From: Adineta ricciae
Taxonomy: Eukaryota > Rotifera > Eurotatoria > Adinetida > Adinetidae
Direction: 5' to 3'
Assembly (NCBI GenBank): GCA_905250025.1
Contig: CAJNOJ010000352.1
Location: forward strand, 33,535-97,534
DNA: 64,000 nucleotides
Below the pieces are notes generated by a model that made no database searches, was not told the DNA's origin, and saw nothing but the letters and a program-made list of their open reading frames with translations. Positions 1-10,940 of the stretch are shown piece by piece (the stretch's first letter is position 1; each line of letters begins with the position of its first letter). Made by a program: the position numbers and the translations under genes.

Positions 1-401
1 TTTTTTAACTGAGCAAGATCCACTAAGTTGCTAATGGCATCGACATTCGACATCAAGATAACATTAGTCTGTGGATTAAATAGTACGATGCTTATCTGAA
101 TAATGAGTAATAACATTTCCAGTGTTTTTACGATAGTATAAAGCCTGTGCCACTGTAACGAATAGTTTATCTGTTTCTCCAACTGTTTGACAAAACACCG
201 TCTAAGACAGGATGTCGAGCTAATATTTCTATTTATTATTCATCTTCTACAGACCACTGACGATATATCAAAACATTTATTCGTATCCACACGTTCGTTG
301 ATCGAGCAATATTTAATCAATGCCTAAAATATTGTGCACTTCCTTACTGCTTTGATATCGATGTCATAAGAGACTCTTATGATGAATGATAGATTTGATC
401 T
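1..401. other. Intergenic, nothing recognised
   Basis: No open frame of useful length and no RNA-gene motif was seen. Confidence 0.5.
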
Positions 402-626
402 TCAACAATCTTCATCATCACTATTGTCTTCATTTTCATGTGCAAATATCTTGATATTGTGTGTTTTCGCTGGACCAGAATGGAGGTAGAAATTTTTCAC
501 TTGCACAGGAACACGACACAAAGGACAAAAGCCTTGCTGTTGACTTGACATTTCGAGCTTTGTAGGATGGAAAACACCGGATTGTTTATTGAATGGCAAT
601 TGAAGTTGAATATATTTGTATCTCAC
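402..626 (-). CDS. Small hypothetical protein with a CPLC zinc-finger-like motif
   Basis: A 74-residue frame. Residues about 34-60 hold a CPLC pair followed by two His in the pattern of a C2H2-type finger, and the tail is very acidic and serine/aspartate-rich. This could be a short zinc-binding protein or the last exon of a longer minus-strand gene whose upstream exons I could not identify. The start is simply the first Met of the open frame. No homologous copy occurs elsewhere in the window. Function is unknown and the gene call itself is weak. Confidence 0.35.
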   Translation of the reverse strand: MRYKYIQLQLPFNKQSGVFHPTKLEMSSQQQGFCPLCRVPVQVKNFYLHSGPAKTHNIKIFAHENEDNSDDEDC

Positions 627-1437
627 TATTATTCATGAGAAAGCGCAAGCTATATATAGGGCACAAGTTCATATATCTTTAGGAAATATTCATCCGATGG
701 CAGACTAAAGTCTAATAGCCATGGTATCCTTGAGAGATGACACATATGAAAAGAATGAAACACACTAAAGATATGTTATCTACAGAAAAAGAAAATACTA
801 ACACAGTGAAAGTATATCTTCGCTATAAATACGATGTAAATAACAACAACAGGAGCAGCATTCATGTCTATATCACACTTACATAATATCTTTCAAAATC
901 ATCAATTAAGAAAACATACTCTGCCAAAAGAAGTAAAAATACTTTTCCCCCGGAGAGAAAATCGTTGTTTCTCTTTGGAAACACAAGGTTTCTTCATTTG
1001 TTACTTGTTTCTAGAAGATTCACTACAATAAAATGCCAAAGTATAATATACGAAAAATTTCTCAAAGAAGGGTCAAATCTAAGGAAAAAAATGGGGTGGA
1101 TTTCCACCCTCCTTCTCCCACCGCCCTAATTGTAAACCCTGCATAGATGACGCAAGAATTTCGTTATAATTTGCATTACGCCATTGTATAATGAGTGAGT
1201 CATAAAACGGGACGTTTCGGTACATATTGAAAGAATAGAAAATATACGGTGTTTGCTTGGAGAATATAGGATATTGTAAAAATTGGGCAATCTCAAGTAA
1301 CTTAATCAGTCATCAACGAAATCTCTTCGAGACTTTCACCCTCAATCATGCAACATATTGGATTTTTCCGAGATACAAAATATATGATAAGATAAGAAGT
1401 AGGTTGTCAAGAGTACTATGAGAACTATATAAATAGA
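627..1437. other. Intergenic, nothing recognised
   Basis: AT-rich with short poly-A/T runs. No coding frame, tandem repeat or RNA gene recognised; it presumably holds the 5' flank of the unknown gene starting at 1438. Confidence 0.5.
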
Positions 1438-3753
1438 ATGCAGTTTATGTGTTACCGGCTTGTACATGATTTTATCCCGGTTACGATGGCATGTGATTAC
1501 GATACTATCGTCAAAGAACTACAAAACAGCTTGAACGCGCTTAGTCAAAACAATGTTTCAAACAATTTATTGAACAGCATCGCTGACAGCGATTCAGAGA
1601 GATGTCGCACCAAACAGACATGTCAGAAGATACAACAGCTGATTCATCATGAAGCATTGGTGATCGAATCGAGAATATCTATACTGAATATTTCTATACA
1701 ACAAGCAACGGTAATAAATCTTTCTATTATAAAACACGATTTAAAAATGATGTTCTCTACTATTATCAATACGTAGGAACCTGCTGCTTTTATCGCTGAC
1801 TATATCTGGTATATGATAGAAAATAACTCGGAAGGTCAAAGCGCCGTTCTCTGCGCTACTCAGAATCTAAGACACTTCTTCCAACTACTTCTACAATCAG
1901 TAATTCAACCTACAGATTATGATGCTACAATACCTGAATATATGGTATTGCAAAACAAAACAGTCAAGTGTTTCATTGATACGCTTTTGCACGGTGTCCG
2001 TGAAAGCCGCGGCGACGCGAACGATTTTAACAAAATTGAACGAGCATGGAACTGGAACGAACGAATACACGAACCAATGTTTTTCGGAGGTGCAGCAAGA
2101 CCTCTCTTCTCAGAAACAGTAACCAATTTCTCGGATTTACTCACAAATTTTTTTAACAAAAACGACCCACTCTACGTGAAAAACCGAAGCAAACTGTTCA
2201 ATGCTCTTCACCGATTGGTACGCGAAGAAGGCAAAAAATATTGGAAGAATTACGAACTTTATCCCTCAACAGCATCGAAAGATGTACTTAATCAATGTTA
2301 TCAGTATTTCTACTTTCGTGACAGAGATAACACATATTTTATCAACAGCAGTGGCTGCGATTATATTCCGTTTGTGCATTTAGCACAAAAAATCTTTCAT
2401 GAAAACTTTATTGGTTCATCTATGACGGATCCCGATGACTTTAATACAGAATGGATTTTAGCGAGGCTGGTACAAGAATGCAGAAATGTATGTAACAGGA
2501 TGAGAAGTTCTAATCCGTTGATCCTTATCCTACTTACGTCGAAGAATCGTTTCGGTGCACGAATTGATGTAGATCGAATACATCAACAATTGCATCAACA
2601 TTTCCCCAATAAGATAGTGACATTGATCGACGCTTGTCAAGATGGGCAATCATTTCATAATGTGGATATCATCATTTACAGCAAGCGTTTTACCACTACT
2701 GGTGCGATAGGTCTAGTTCACAAGCGGTTATCAAAAGAACACAATGAACTTCAAAAGAACTTGACGTTGGGAACGAGCTTTCCTGTCAGTATTCTAGCCC
2801 AGGTGAGAAAAATGCAAGGTATTTTCAGAAGTGGCGAAGATGTGAGTGTAAATTCGAATGGAGAGAACAGCTCTATTTTTACATTGTAACAGTCTAAAGT
2901 GTATTCATGATAGTATTAACCGAACTATCCAGACTCGTTTAGGATAGATCTCACCTCCAGTAAGAAGGAAGAGTAAGTGTAGCAAGTACAGAATACAAAA
3001 TATCTACGATTAAGCATATTTTTATGTTTCCTATCTTATTCCTTTTTACTTGCTTTCTTTTTATAGTTATATTGCACCATTAATATGATGAACACACATC
3101 TTGCGTTTGGCATTGAAGATTTAGTAAATTCGGCGAATTGGCATAATTATATCTCACCAGTACTGAGTGAGCTTCAATCCGCCCTTGGCCCCTACCACCA
3201 ACAAGAAAATTCATCGTCCTCAATCAAAATTTTAGGGAAGAACGGCGTACAATTCGAATTCACAGAGGACGAAACTGGTACGATTGCTACAATCAGATTG
3301 CTTGGCCGGAGCAAGGAAGACGATACATTATCTCGTCTTATGTCTGAACTGAAAAATCAAGGTCATACACTGGATTCATTTCTTTTAAATGACCCATTGA
3401 TGAACAGCCCAAACAAGATCGATATTAAACAAGTGACGGAATTGATCAACAACAAAGATCTTGCTCAACTACGTGCGATCGAAGCTCGATGTAGTGTACA
3501 TTTAGCTTGGCCTTTAGTACCATTTTCAGCCGCTAAATCGACTGATAATTTAATTACTCTCGAGCATTTCGATCGGTGCCGTTTATATCATTGTTGTTTG
3601 CGCATTTCGATTGATCGGTCTGGATATCCTGGGAAGCTGAAGCGACTTGTCGATATTGTCCAGCAGACTTTGGACAGCAATGAGGTGACAGACGCGATTA
3701 AGGACTCAAAAAACTTTCAACCCTATTCATCTGAGTGGCCGGCAAGAGACTAA
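1438..3753 (+). CDS. Unknown three-exon protein (about 674 aa)
   Basis: Three open frames join in frame through two introns. Exon 1 is 1438-1710 (91 codons). Intron 1 is 1711-1776 (66 bp, gtaata..cgtag). Exon 2 is 1777-2841 (355 codons). Intron 2 is 2842-3066 (225 bp, gtgagt..ttatag after a pyrimidine-rich tract). Exon 3 is 3067-3753, ending in TAA. Both introns are phase 0. The product is soluble-looking, with no signal peptide and no clear membrane segment, and has a polar Ser-rich stretch near the start of exon 3. I do not recognise any domain. An internal Met at 1486 could be the true start. Intron 2 is several times longer than the other introns in the window. It stands outside the duplicated blocks and is single-copy here. 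Confidence 0.7.
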
Positions 3754-4702
3754 AAAACGTCTGTTTCGCATAATAGTCAAGAAAATCTTGCCTTCCTCAC
3801 TATTTTTATGTAAAACGCGATCATGTAATATAAAATATACTCTATTCAAGCGACGGAAGAATATCATTAGGATTTAGGATTACGTCAGAAGAGCCATAAC
3901 TATGTTTATCGTCACTGACATCAATCGTTTTGAAGGTAGTCTCGCTGTTTCTGGTTCCTTGAAAAGTAAAGACTTACTATAGTATTTCACTTCAGCTACA
4001 TAATCGAAAAATAAGGATAATATACTTTCCAACAAACTTAACATATGTTATGGATTTTGGCCAATGAAGCTGCTAAGATTGAATTCAGAATTCGATCACA
4101 GATGGTAATTAGAATGCTAAAATGTGAAGTGCGAGACCTTAATCGGTATGTGATATTCTTCAAGACTGCTCCAGTACCCACAAGTGACTGATTTCCCTTA
4201 GATTTATCAAGGTAGACATAATTAAACTCGACGAGTAGGTCCGATTAAATGTGCGAAATATGTTTATAGCAATACTGAAGAAGTTCCACTATCATAATCA
4301 ATGCCAAGCTGTTATATGATATGAGTTATTATATAATTCCCAGCAATCTGTCAGCAATGTTCTTAAATGCAAAAAATTCTAGCAAGTACATCTCAACAAC
4401 TCTAACAAAAATATTTTGCTGCTACAGTATGAGAGCGAAGCAGCCCAGTATGGGAGAATTCGTTGGAAACCTCCAACAAAAATATGATTCATGCATGAAC
4501 TCATTGTCACTCTTCTTTGTTTGTCTAGCGCAGTGAGACGACGTAATATAGAAGCACGTATTAAAAGTTTCCAACAAAAATATGAGTATAAGTCGTGCGC
4601 ACTGACAAACGAAATAAAAGTACATTGATATTATGTAAGTTTCCGACATCCGGAAGCTCGCTGGCTATACATTGATTTGCTGAAAGCTAAGCAACTCGCC
4701 AT
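3754..4702. other. Intergenic with short repeated words
   Basis: No gene recognised. The word tccaacaaaaatatga occurs twice in the 4.47-4.59 kb stretch and a weaker form lies near 4.40 kb, so part of this stretch looks locally duplicated. Short open frames here have no coding character. Confidence 0.4.
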
Positions 4703-5562
4703 TTGTTTCATATGCTGCAGTTGTTACAACGAACATATTTGGATATGTCTGAAGTCGATTCATCGAAGGAGTATCGAGCCGCATTCGCAAAACATAAGTT
4801 CAATAAAATCCTCCGTGATGAGGTATCAAAATATGCACTTGTCAATGAACCGGACAATTATCATGGGCTACTGGCTATAATGGAGGACTGGACGATCATT
4901 ATCTTATGTACGGCTGTTGTTCAGTACACGCGTAGCAATACCTATCTGGGACTTTTTTGGCGAATTGTTTATGTTCTCACGATTTGTATCATCGGTGCGC
5001 GACAGCGTGGTTTGGCGAGAGGTTTACATGAGGCTACGTATGGTTGTTTTGTCAACAAAAGATATTTGAATTTTGTTCTGGCTATGTTATATTTCAAAGT
5101 TTTGCTGGCTGCCAGGTATCTCTCATGTCAAAAATCATCATCCATATCTTGGCACAGATTGAGATCCTGATTACGTATGCACGACAAACGCAACGTCATG
5201 ATGTGTTAAAATTTTCTTTGTAATTTTGGCAAGGTTTGAAAAATAACTATATATGCGGCATCAATAGATCGAGTGCGAATATTAAACGTTATTTGCGAAG
5301 TTTATTTTTACCAAGTGCATCAGTTGATTATTTATTAAATTTGATAAAATATCGAATTTGGACAAAGGTAATTCGGTATAATAAACTAAAGTGAAACCTC
5401 CCATTATAGAAGATTGTATTAGGATGATGATCATCGTGAAACATTCATACGAATTCTTTACCTTATCACTATTGTTGTTGTTTTCGCTCGTTCCGTACTT
5501 TACTAGCCATATGTGGATTGGATCGTTCATCGAACTTATGGAACACTATCCTATGGTAATCT
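4703..5562 (+). pseudogene. Fatty acid desaturase pseudogene, truncated and frameshifted
   Basis: The first 140 or so codons read as the N-terminal half of a membrane fatty acid desaturase of the type with an ARQRGLA..LHEA motif before the first histidine box. That box is damaged (HEATYG, second His lost). Near 5120 the frame shifts: in the next frame one reads SHVKNHHPYLGTD, a typical HxxHH second box, followed at once by an in-frame TGA (5160-5162) and then DPDY. Further matching pieces follow in disjoint frames: a NIKRYLRSLFLPS segment from about 5278, and a WIGSFIELMEHYPM segment at about 5500-5554, which resembles the conserved region before the third box. That last box is not found. The remnant ends just left of the edge of duplicated block A. 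Identification rests on recognised motifs, not on an alignment. Confidence 0.75.
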
Positions 5563-5946
5563 AAGCACATATTGAATTTGTATAAATGATGCCGATATAT
5601 ATATTCTAGCAAGTAATTAAGAAAAAGAGTTCATGCCATAAATAACATGCAGAGTATAAGAGCGATTAAGATTCATACTTAATAACCTTGAAATGCACTT
5701 TGATATATCCAGGTGGTTTTATACACAACATCCGATTTTAAATGAACACAATCGGGGAAAATAATAGTTCACGATACTTGGTTACTAATCGAACACACTG
5801 GGCTTCTTCCCTATAAGCTTTTTTGTTTTTTCCTCTGCGATTTGTGTGGTATATACCAACCTGAATGTGCGTGTATATATTACACAGCCTTTTACTCAAT
5901 AGATGACTCTCGTTCTTTTCTGTTTCTCTTCGTATTGATTACGTGA
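5563..5946 (+). promoter_or_regulatory. Left edge of block A and F-box gene 5' flank with TATA-like element
   Basis: A TATA-like word (gtgtatatatta) lies at 5871-5882, about 65-75 bp before the F-box start codon. It is retained at the same relative place in block B (33961-33970). The surrounding 300 bp are also conserved between blocks. The core-promoter role is inferred from position and conservation. Confidence 0.45.
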
Positions 5947-7005
5947 ATGCGAACGATGACGTATTTTGAAGATTTGTCCACTGAGATAATATTCGAAATC
6001 TTTGAATACCTCGATTTTTGCCATACATTCAAAACATTTTCCGGTCTGAACTATCGATTTTATCGTCTTTTCCACGATCCATTATTCCCCATCAAAATCG
6101 AGCTTTCCTCGATGTCAAAATTAACTTTTCAACATTATTACACAAACAATGTTATTCCACATCAACAGAAAATCAAATCTTTGCAAGTCTCGAGTGCATT
6201 CATGGTCGATTCAATATTTTCACCCAATTCGGCTCCATTGAAATTAGTTCAATTGAAACAACTAACCCTTCATAATGTAAGTGAATCGAAATATTTTTAT
6301 AATTTACTGCAATATATACCCACCCTATCGAATATCACTTCATTGATACTTACTTGCAAACATCAGGTTGAAAACAAAAGTTTGATTTATGAACAAATAT
6401 TTCGTATACCTCGATTGAAATATTGCCGTGTTTCATTTGATAAAACGAATAAATATGATTTATTACCTTTGGCAACCAATGAGTTCAGTCCGATTGAAAC
6501 TTTCATCATCAACGATCGATGCAGCTTTTCCGAATTTTATATCTTTTTATCGTACGTACCTAAACTTCGTCGCTTGACGATTCCTAATCTCTCAAAAGAC
6601 TTCAAAGAACAAATTACATCATACACGATACCATTGAAGGACCTAAAATATCTCTCAGTAGATTCTGACTACATTGATTTTGGCCAATTTGAAGTTATGG
6701 TACGAAATATATTTCCATCGGTTGAAGTTTTACATATGAAAATAGAAGATTTCAACGAATACTTCGATGCTAATCGATGGGAACAACTAGTTACAGATTT
6801 CATTCCACATTTACGCAATTTTAAGCTAAAGCTATCCTGTTATATAGATTTCTTTAAGTCGCCGAATCATTGCATGAAAGCAATTGAACAATTCAATTCG
6901 ACATTCTGGTCGGAACGGCGTTGGTTCTTCGATCACATATTTGACGATGGTCTATTTGGCCAACGTGTTATTTTATATTCAAAGAAATTTTCCAAAATAA
7001 AATGA
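5947..7005 (+). CDS. F-box protein with LRR-like repeats (copy A)
   Basis: A single-exon frame of 352 residues. Residues about 6-45 form an F-box (FEDLSTEIIFEIFEYLD, then a Leu/Tyr-rich second half), which in this family binds Skp1 of an SCF ubiquitin ligase. The rest is leucine-rich with irregular repeats (for example LKQLTLHNVS and LKYLSVDSDY), consistent with an LRR-type substrate-binding domain. The Met at 5947 is followed by a second at 5956 that could also serve. The gene ends 267 bp before the end of the convergent transporter fusion. It differs from copy B at about 45 of 352 residues, far more than PhoD or mannosidase do between the blocks, and most changes are in the repeat region. 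Substrate is unknown. Confidence 0.85.
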   Translation: MRTMTYFEDLSTEIIFEIFEYLDFCHTFKTFSGLNYRFYRLFHDPLFPIKIELSSMSKLTFQHYYTNNVIPHQQKIKSLQVSSAFMVDSIFSPNSAPLKLVQLKQLTLHNVSESKYFYNLLQYIPTLSNITSLILTCKHQVENKSLIYEQIFRIPRLKYCRVSFDKTNKYDLLPLATNEFSPIETFIINDRCSFSEFYIFLSYVPKLRRLTIPNLSKDFKEQITSYTIPLKDLKYLSVDSDYIDFGQFEVMVRNIFPSVEVLHMKIEDFNEYFDANRWEQLVTDFIPHLRNFKLKLSCYIDFFKSPNHCMKAIEQFNSTFWSERRWFFDHIFDDGLFGQRVILYSKKFSKIK

Positions 7006-7271
7006 TCGATAGTCGAAGAAAGAAAAACTCGCGTTATTACGAATACTTGTATGTGTAATTTAAATTATCTCATTCATCGAGTGTATGCCAACGGCAAAAA
7101 AATATTATTGGAAATACTGTCTGGATACTATGACAAGAAAGATATCCTTTATTTTGCTTTAATTTTCTATCTATATTTAAAAAAAGAGAATTCAAGAAGT
7201 TCATGTTCGCACAGATATTTTCAACGAGTAATGGCATTGAGGAATGAAGCACGACGGATAAAAACGTTGAA

Positions 7272-9502
7272 TCAGGGTTTCATTTCAATTTTCACCTTTC
7301 GGAGACGTTTACGACTCCACCAGAGACTTAATGCCACAGTAATCAAGGCAACAATGATGAGAACTCCACAGCCGATACCGATAACATTTGCGGGAAAAAA
7401 TTGTTGCAATTGACCTGAGATAAAAGCTCCAAGTAAATCGCTCAAATTCACTATTGACATGTAAGTTGCAAATTGTGAACCTTTTCTCATTCAAAAACAG
7501 ATAAACACTCAGTTCAAGCCAATACAAATCATTACCTTCGACATGCTTTTGACATAGCGACATGAGTACGGGCATAGAGGCTGCCGAGAGAGTTGGATCC
7601 ATCATGCTCCAAAGAATTAATACCGTTGTCGCCACTGGTCGCCTGTTCCAAAGTGGTTCGATCAGATTCGAAATGAGCATGTAACAAGCATGCATGATTA
7701 TCACAATGAGAAGAAGACGACGCGCTCCGATTCGATCAGCAAGCCATCCGCTGGTAAGTACAACACCAACAACAATTAAGGTCCCATAGGCACCAGAAAG
7801 AATCGAAACTGACGTGTCGGTCCATCCCAATACGTTGATTAGATGAACTATTTATAGAAACAAATGAGATAATCATGCCTTTTTTCAAACTTTTCTTACT
7901 ATTATAAGCTCGGATAAATATTGCCTGACTTAAATAAACTATGACAATTGGAATAAATAATTGCAGGGATTGTTTTGATAATAATCCTTTGAATAGTTCT
8001 TTGAACAACTTCAGAATCGAGTAATCATAGACTGGTTGGTATTTTCTTCGATGCTTTATTTTCATTGAACATGGAAATAGATGATCATCGGATTTTTCCT
8101 TGATGAAAACTGTTAATAGGGTAAAGAAAAACAAAACAGATGAATTGATGATCGCCGCTGTTAAGTATCCTTTATTCCGTAAAATCCACGACAAGCCTGC
8201 AGCACCAGCAGCGGCTCCAATCAGAAATCCTCCACGCATAATTCCGTTGATTCTTCCACGTTCACGAACGGATATTATTGTGATAGCCTGAGCATCTACA
8301 CTTGCATCTTGAATCGACGCAAATATCGAATGCACGAAGAAAGCGACCACTAACGTTTTCAGATATTGTGTCGGAGGGTCGCCAACAAACAATAGACCGA
8401 GTGAAGCAAGAAAGGCACATGTTTGTGCGAGAAGTATCCAAGGACGACGACGACCCATTGGAGACGATTGAAAACGATCTAAACGAATATGAATGACAAT
8501 CTCGTGTGAACATGTCTTTACCAATCATTGGTCCCCAAACAAATTGAAGTGCCTAGAAATGAACGGATGAAGATGTTTTCAATGAATGATGCAACAAACC
8601 CATGGTAGACCTGAAAGTGAGACGAATGTTCCAATTGTCGAAGAAGTTTGTCCTTCAGCTATGATTCGGAAAGAGAAAAATGTTTGTGTCTTCGAAAAAA
8701 AAGATTTACCCGTTAGATAATTCGCTAGCGCAGTGGAAGAAAATCCAGCTGGAACACCTTGCATAATATACAGATAAAAGAATGTAAAATATCGGAGACC
8801 TGTATTTTCTGTCAAACTAAGAAAATAAGTTCGTCTTTTCACAAGATTATTTCGGGAATAGTAAGAATATTTCATTGTATAATTTGAGAGATCTTCATCG
8901 AAATCACTACTTGTATATCGATAAGCTAAATTTGGCAATGTAACTAAAATGTAATCGTTCAGATTCAAATTGGATCTCCATTCCTGTTTTGATGCATCGA
9001 AGTATTCGAGATGGAATGTTGAGAGTAGATGTATTTCGTACAAAAAAGTGTCATTCTCATCTTTGATTATTTCCTCGCTTGTTTGAGAGTAATGATTCAA
9101 TTCCAGTGTATTCAATGCAGCGGATGAGGACGACGACGACGGGTCATTCGTTGGGCGGAGAATTTCTTCGAGACGCTGACCGATTTGCTCACATTTTTGA
9201 AATAAACTTTTCAGAAAAATTATCTCCGGATTGGTGTTTGTTTGATTCAATATAAACGATTCTTTTTCAAATGGTTGTTCATCCGAGTGATCTGATTTGA
9301 TATAACTCGAACCGTAAGAACATTTGATTTGTGAAGACTGACTAAAAAAATCGTCACAAAGTATCCGTAGAGTTTTTTCGTCATCCACTTCCCCACAAGA
9401 CGCCGATGACCGTTGGATATAGAAATAGCCAAGAGATTTAGCTGCCGATATCATGTCATTCGTATTGAAACTATCCAAATCAATAATAACCGGAGATGTC
9501 AT
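7272..9502 (-). CDS. Oxygenase-like domain fused to an MFS transporter (copy A, 6 exons, 660 aa)
   Basis: Exons: 9502-8710, 8658-8600, 8552-8522, 8478-7900, 7847-7536 and 7480-7272; introns are 51, 47, 43, 52 and 55 bp, all GT..AG, and every phase closes. Residues about 1-225 resemble the isopenicillin-N-synthase/2-oxoglutarate oxygenase family: an N-terminal PVIIDLDSF and KSLGYFYI motif, and a later YFDASKQEWRS stretch. The usual iron ligands (HxD and distal His) are not evident, so this part is probably not catalytic. From residue about 232 a 12-segment-type MFS permease begins (LRYFTFFYLYIMQGVP, then MGRRRPWILL and DRIGARRLLL loop motifs) and ends with a basic cytosolic tail. The substrate is not deducible. 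It is transcribed divergently from the mannosidase. The copy in block B has the same fusion. Confidence 0.85.
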
Positions 9503-9930
9503 GTTGGTGTTAATCGATCAAGTCTCAATGACAATACACTACACCCTGTCACTCGAGTGAAAAGACAAATAATGTTCGTTGTGCGATGATTTGCCACGTG
9601 TTAAATACTAGGGAATCGAAGCTACTCTCGTAAACGTCCTCCATAACCTTTCTTGCTTTCCTTTTCTTTCTTGCGTACTGTACAACTTATGTAACCATCT
9701 CATAACACATGTCGTTCGCATCGTTGTTTTTACTTATTTTGACGTACTGACGTGTCTAGGATTGTTTGGCACTTCTCTGCTATTTACGATAATTATTCTT
9801 GGTAAGCTTATTTGAATAGGAGTAGCAATTAAGCAAACCTAACAGTGACGAATAGAAAAGCTTCTCATGGTTGCATTTTAATCGAACGAATAAATAAAAT
9901 TAAGAAAAAAAAGATGAGATTATATTCCAA
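9503..9930. other. Divergent intergenic region upstream of the transporter fusion
   Basis: Conserved between blocks. It holds the 5' flank of the minus-strand transporter gene. No obvious TATA element or other feature was identified. Confidence 0.4.
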
Positions 9931-10700
9931 TTGAGTTTTTACATTTGCACAGCTTCGTCCGGTCATTTAGTGTTGAATAGCAAGTTTTTTTTTACAATTA
10001 TTCATCGATATTTGCGTACCTCTTCAGTTTATACGTTCGTATTTTACAACCGAACGCAAGATAAACTGCTCGAACTAAAGAGCTCTTTTTTGTCCTTACA
10101 TAATCTACAACTTTTCAGCTACGCACAAGTCATATTTTCGATGAGTTTCAGTTTCCTGCTCAAGCTTCAGATTTTTCTTTACGCAACGTACAATTTATAT
10201 CTTCAAAGTTCTAATGAATATGTTTGTCATCGAACAGATCAGATGTATGATCCGAGTGAGACTTGAAGCGATTGTGATTGTCAACAAACAACTGTTTACG
10301 ATATAAATAGCATAACAGCAATCTTTCGTCCGCCGGGTAAGGTGTTTTCAAATATTTTTAAAAATTTATCTACATTTTTCGCCGTAGGAATTTTTGTTCA
10401 TTGTTACCTTATTAATGTGGTATCGTAAAGTAATCTGAGATGTTTGGTTGACACCAACTGTTTACAACAGCATGGTTAGTACTCTATCGGTCGTGACCCT
10501 CAGCATGTCTGACAAGGTCTTTAATGCAACGACAAGTCATTATCGATTAAATGGTTTCATGTTAGAAATCGTCTCGAATCTAATGATTGGAGTACGTCAA
10601 CTGTTAGTGTGTACAGCCACGTATATTTGGCGTGTGGTGAATTGTGAATTTTCTCCTTTGAATCGATGTTGATTAAGTCGTGTTATTTGGTCACACTATA
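9931..10700 (+). pseudogene. Remnant of a bdelloid-type membrane protein (copy A)
   Basis: Discontinuous frames match the better-preserved piece in block B (38040-39183). The 3' part (about 10340-10672) contains a FKNLSTFFAVG.. start, a Cys-containing VDTNCLQQ stretch in a shifted frame, and a SHYRLNGFMLEIVSNLMIG segment. That pattern resembles a large family of multi-Cys membrane proteins that I recall from bdelloid genomes. Compared with B, copy A lacks about 350 bp in the middle (junction near 10212) and a short run before 10600. No complete frame exists, so this is a pseudogene. Family assignment is from memory of the motif layout and is tentative. Confidence 0.5.
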
Positions 10701-10940
10701 CTTATTTTTGAAATTCATAAATACAAATAAATAATTTGGGTATGTCAATAGACAACATGTCCGCGCACTTTCAACATCTTCTGCGTACTGAAATAGTTGA
10801 AACAAGGCGGTCTACATTATATTTCTCTACCTTACCTTGAGTAGCACAGATGAATAGCTACTTAGTAAATAAAGATCTTATCTTTGACTTTTTCTCATTT
10901 TGTCACCATTCTAAAGTAATATAATTCACCTTTAGAGAAC

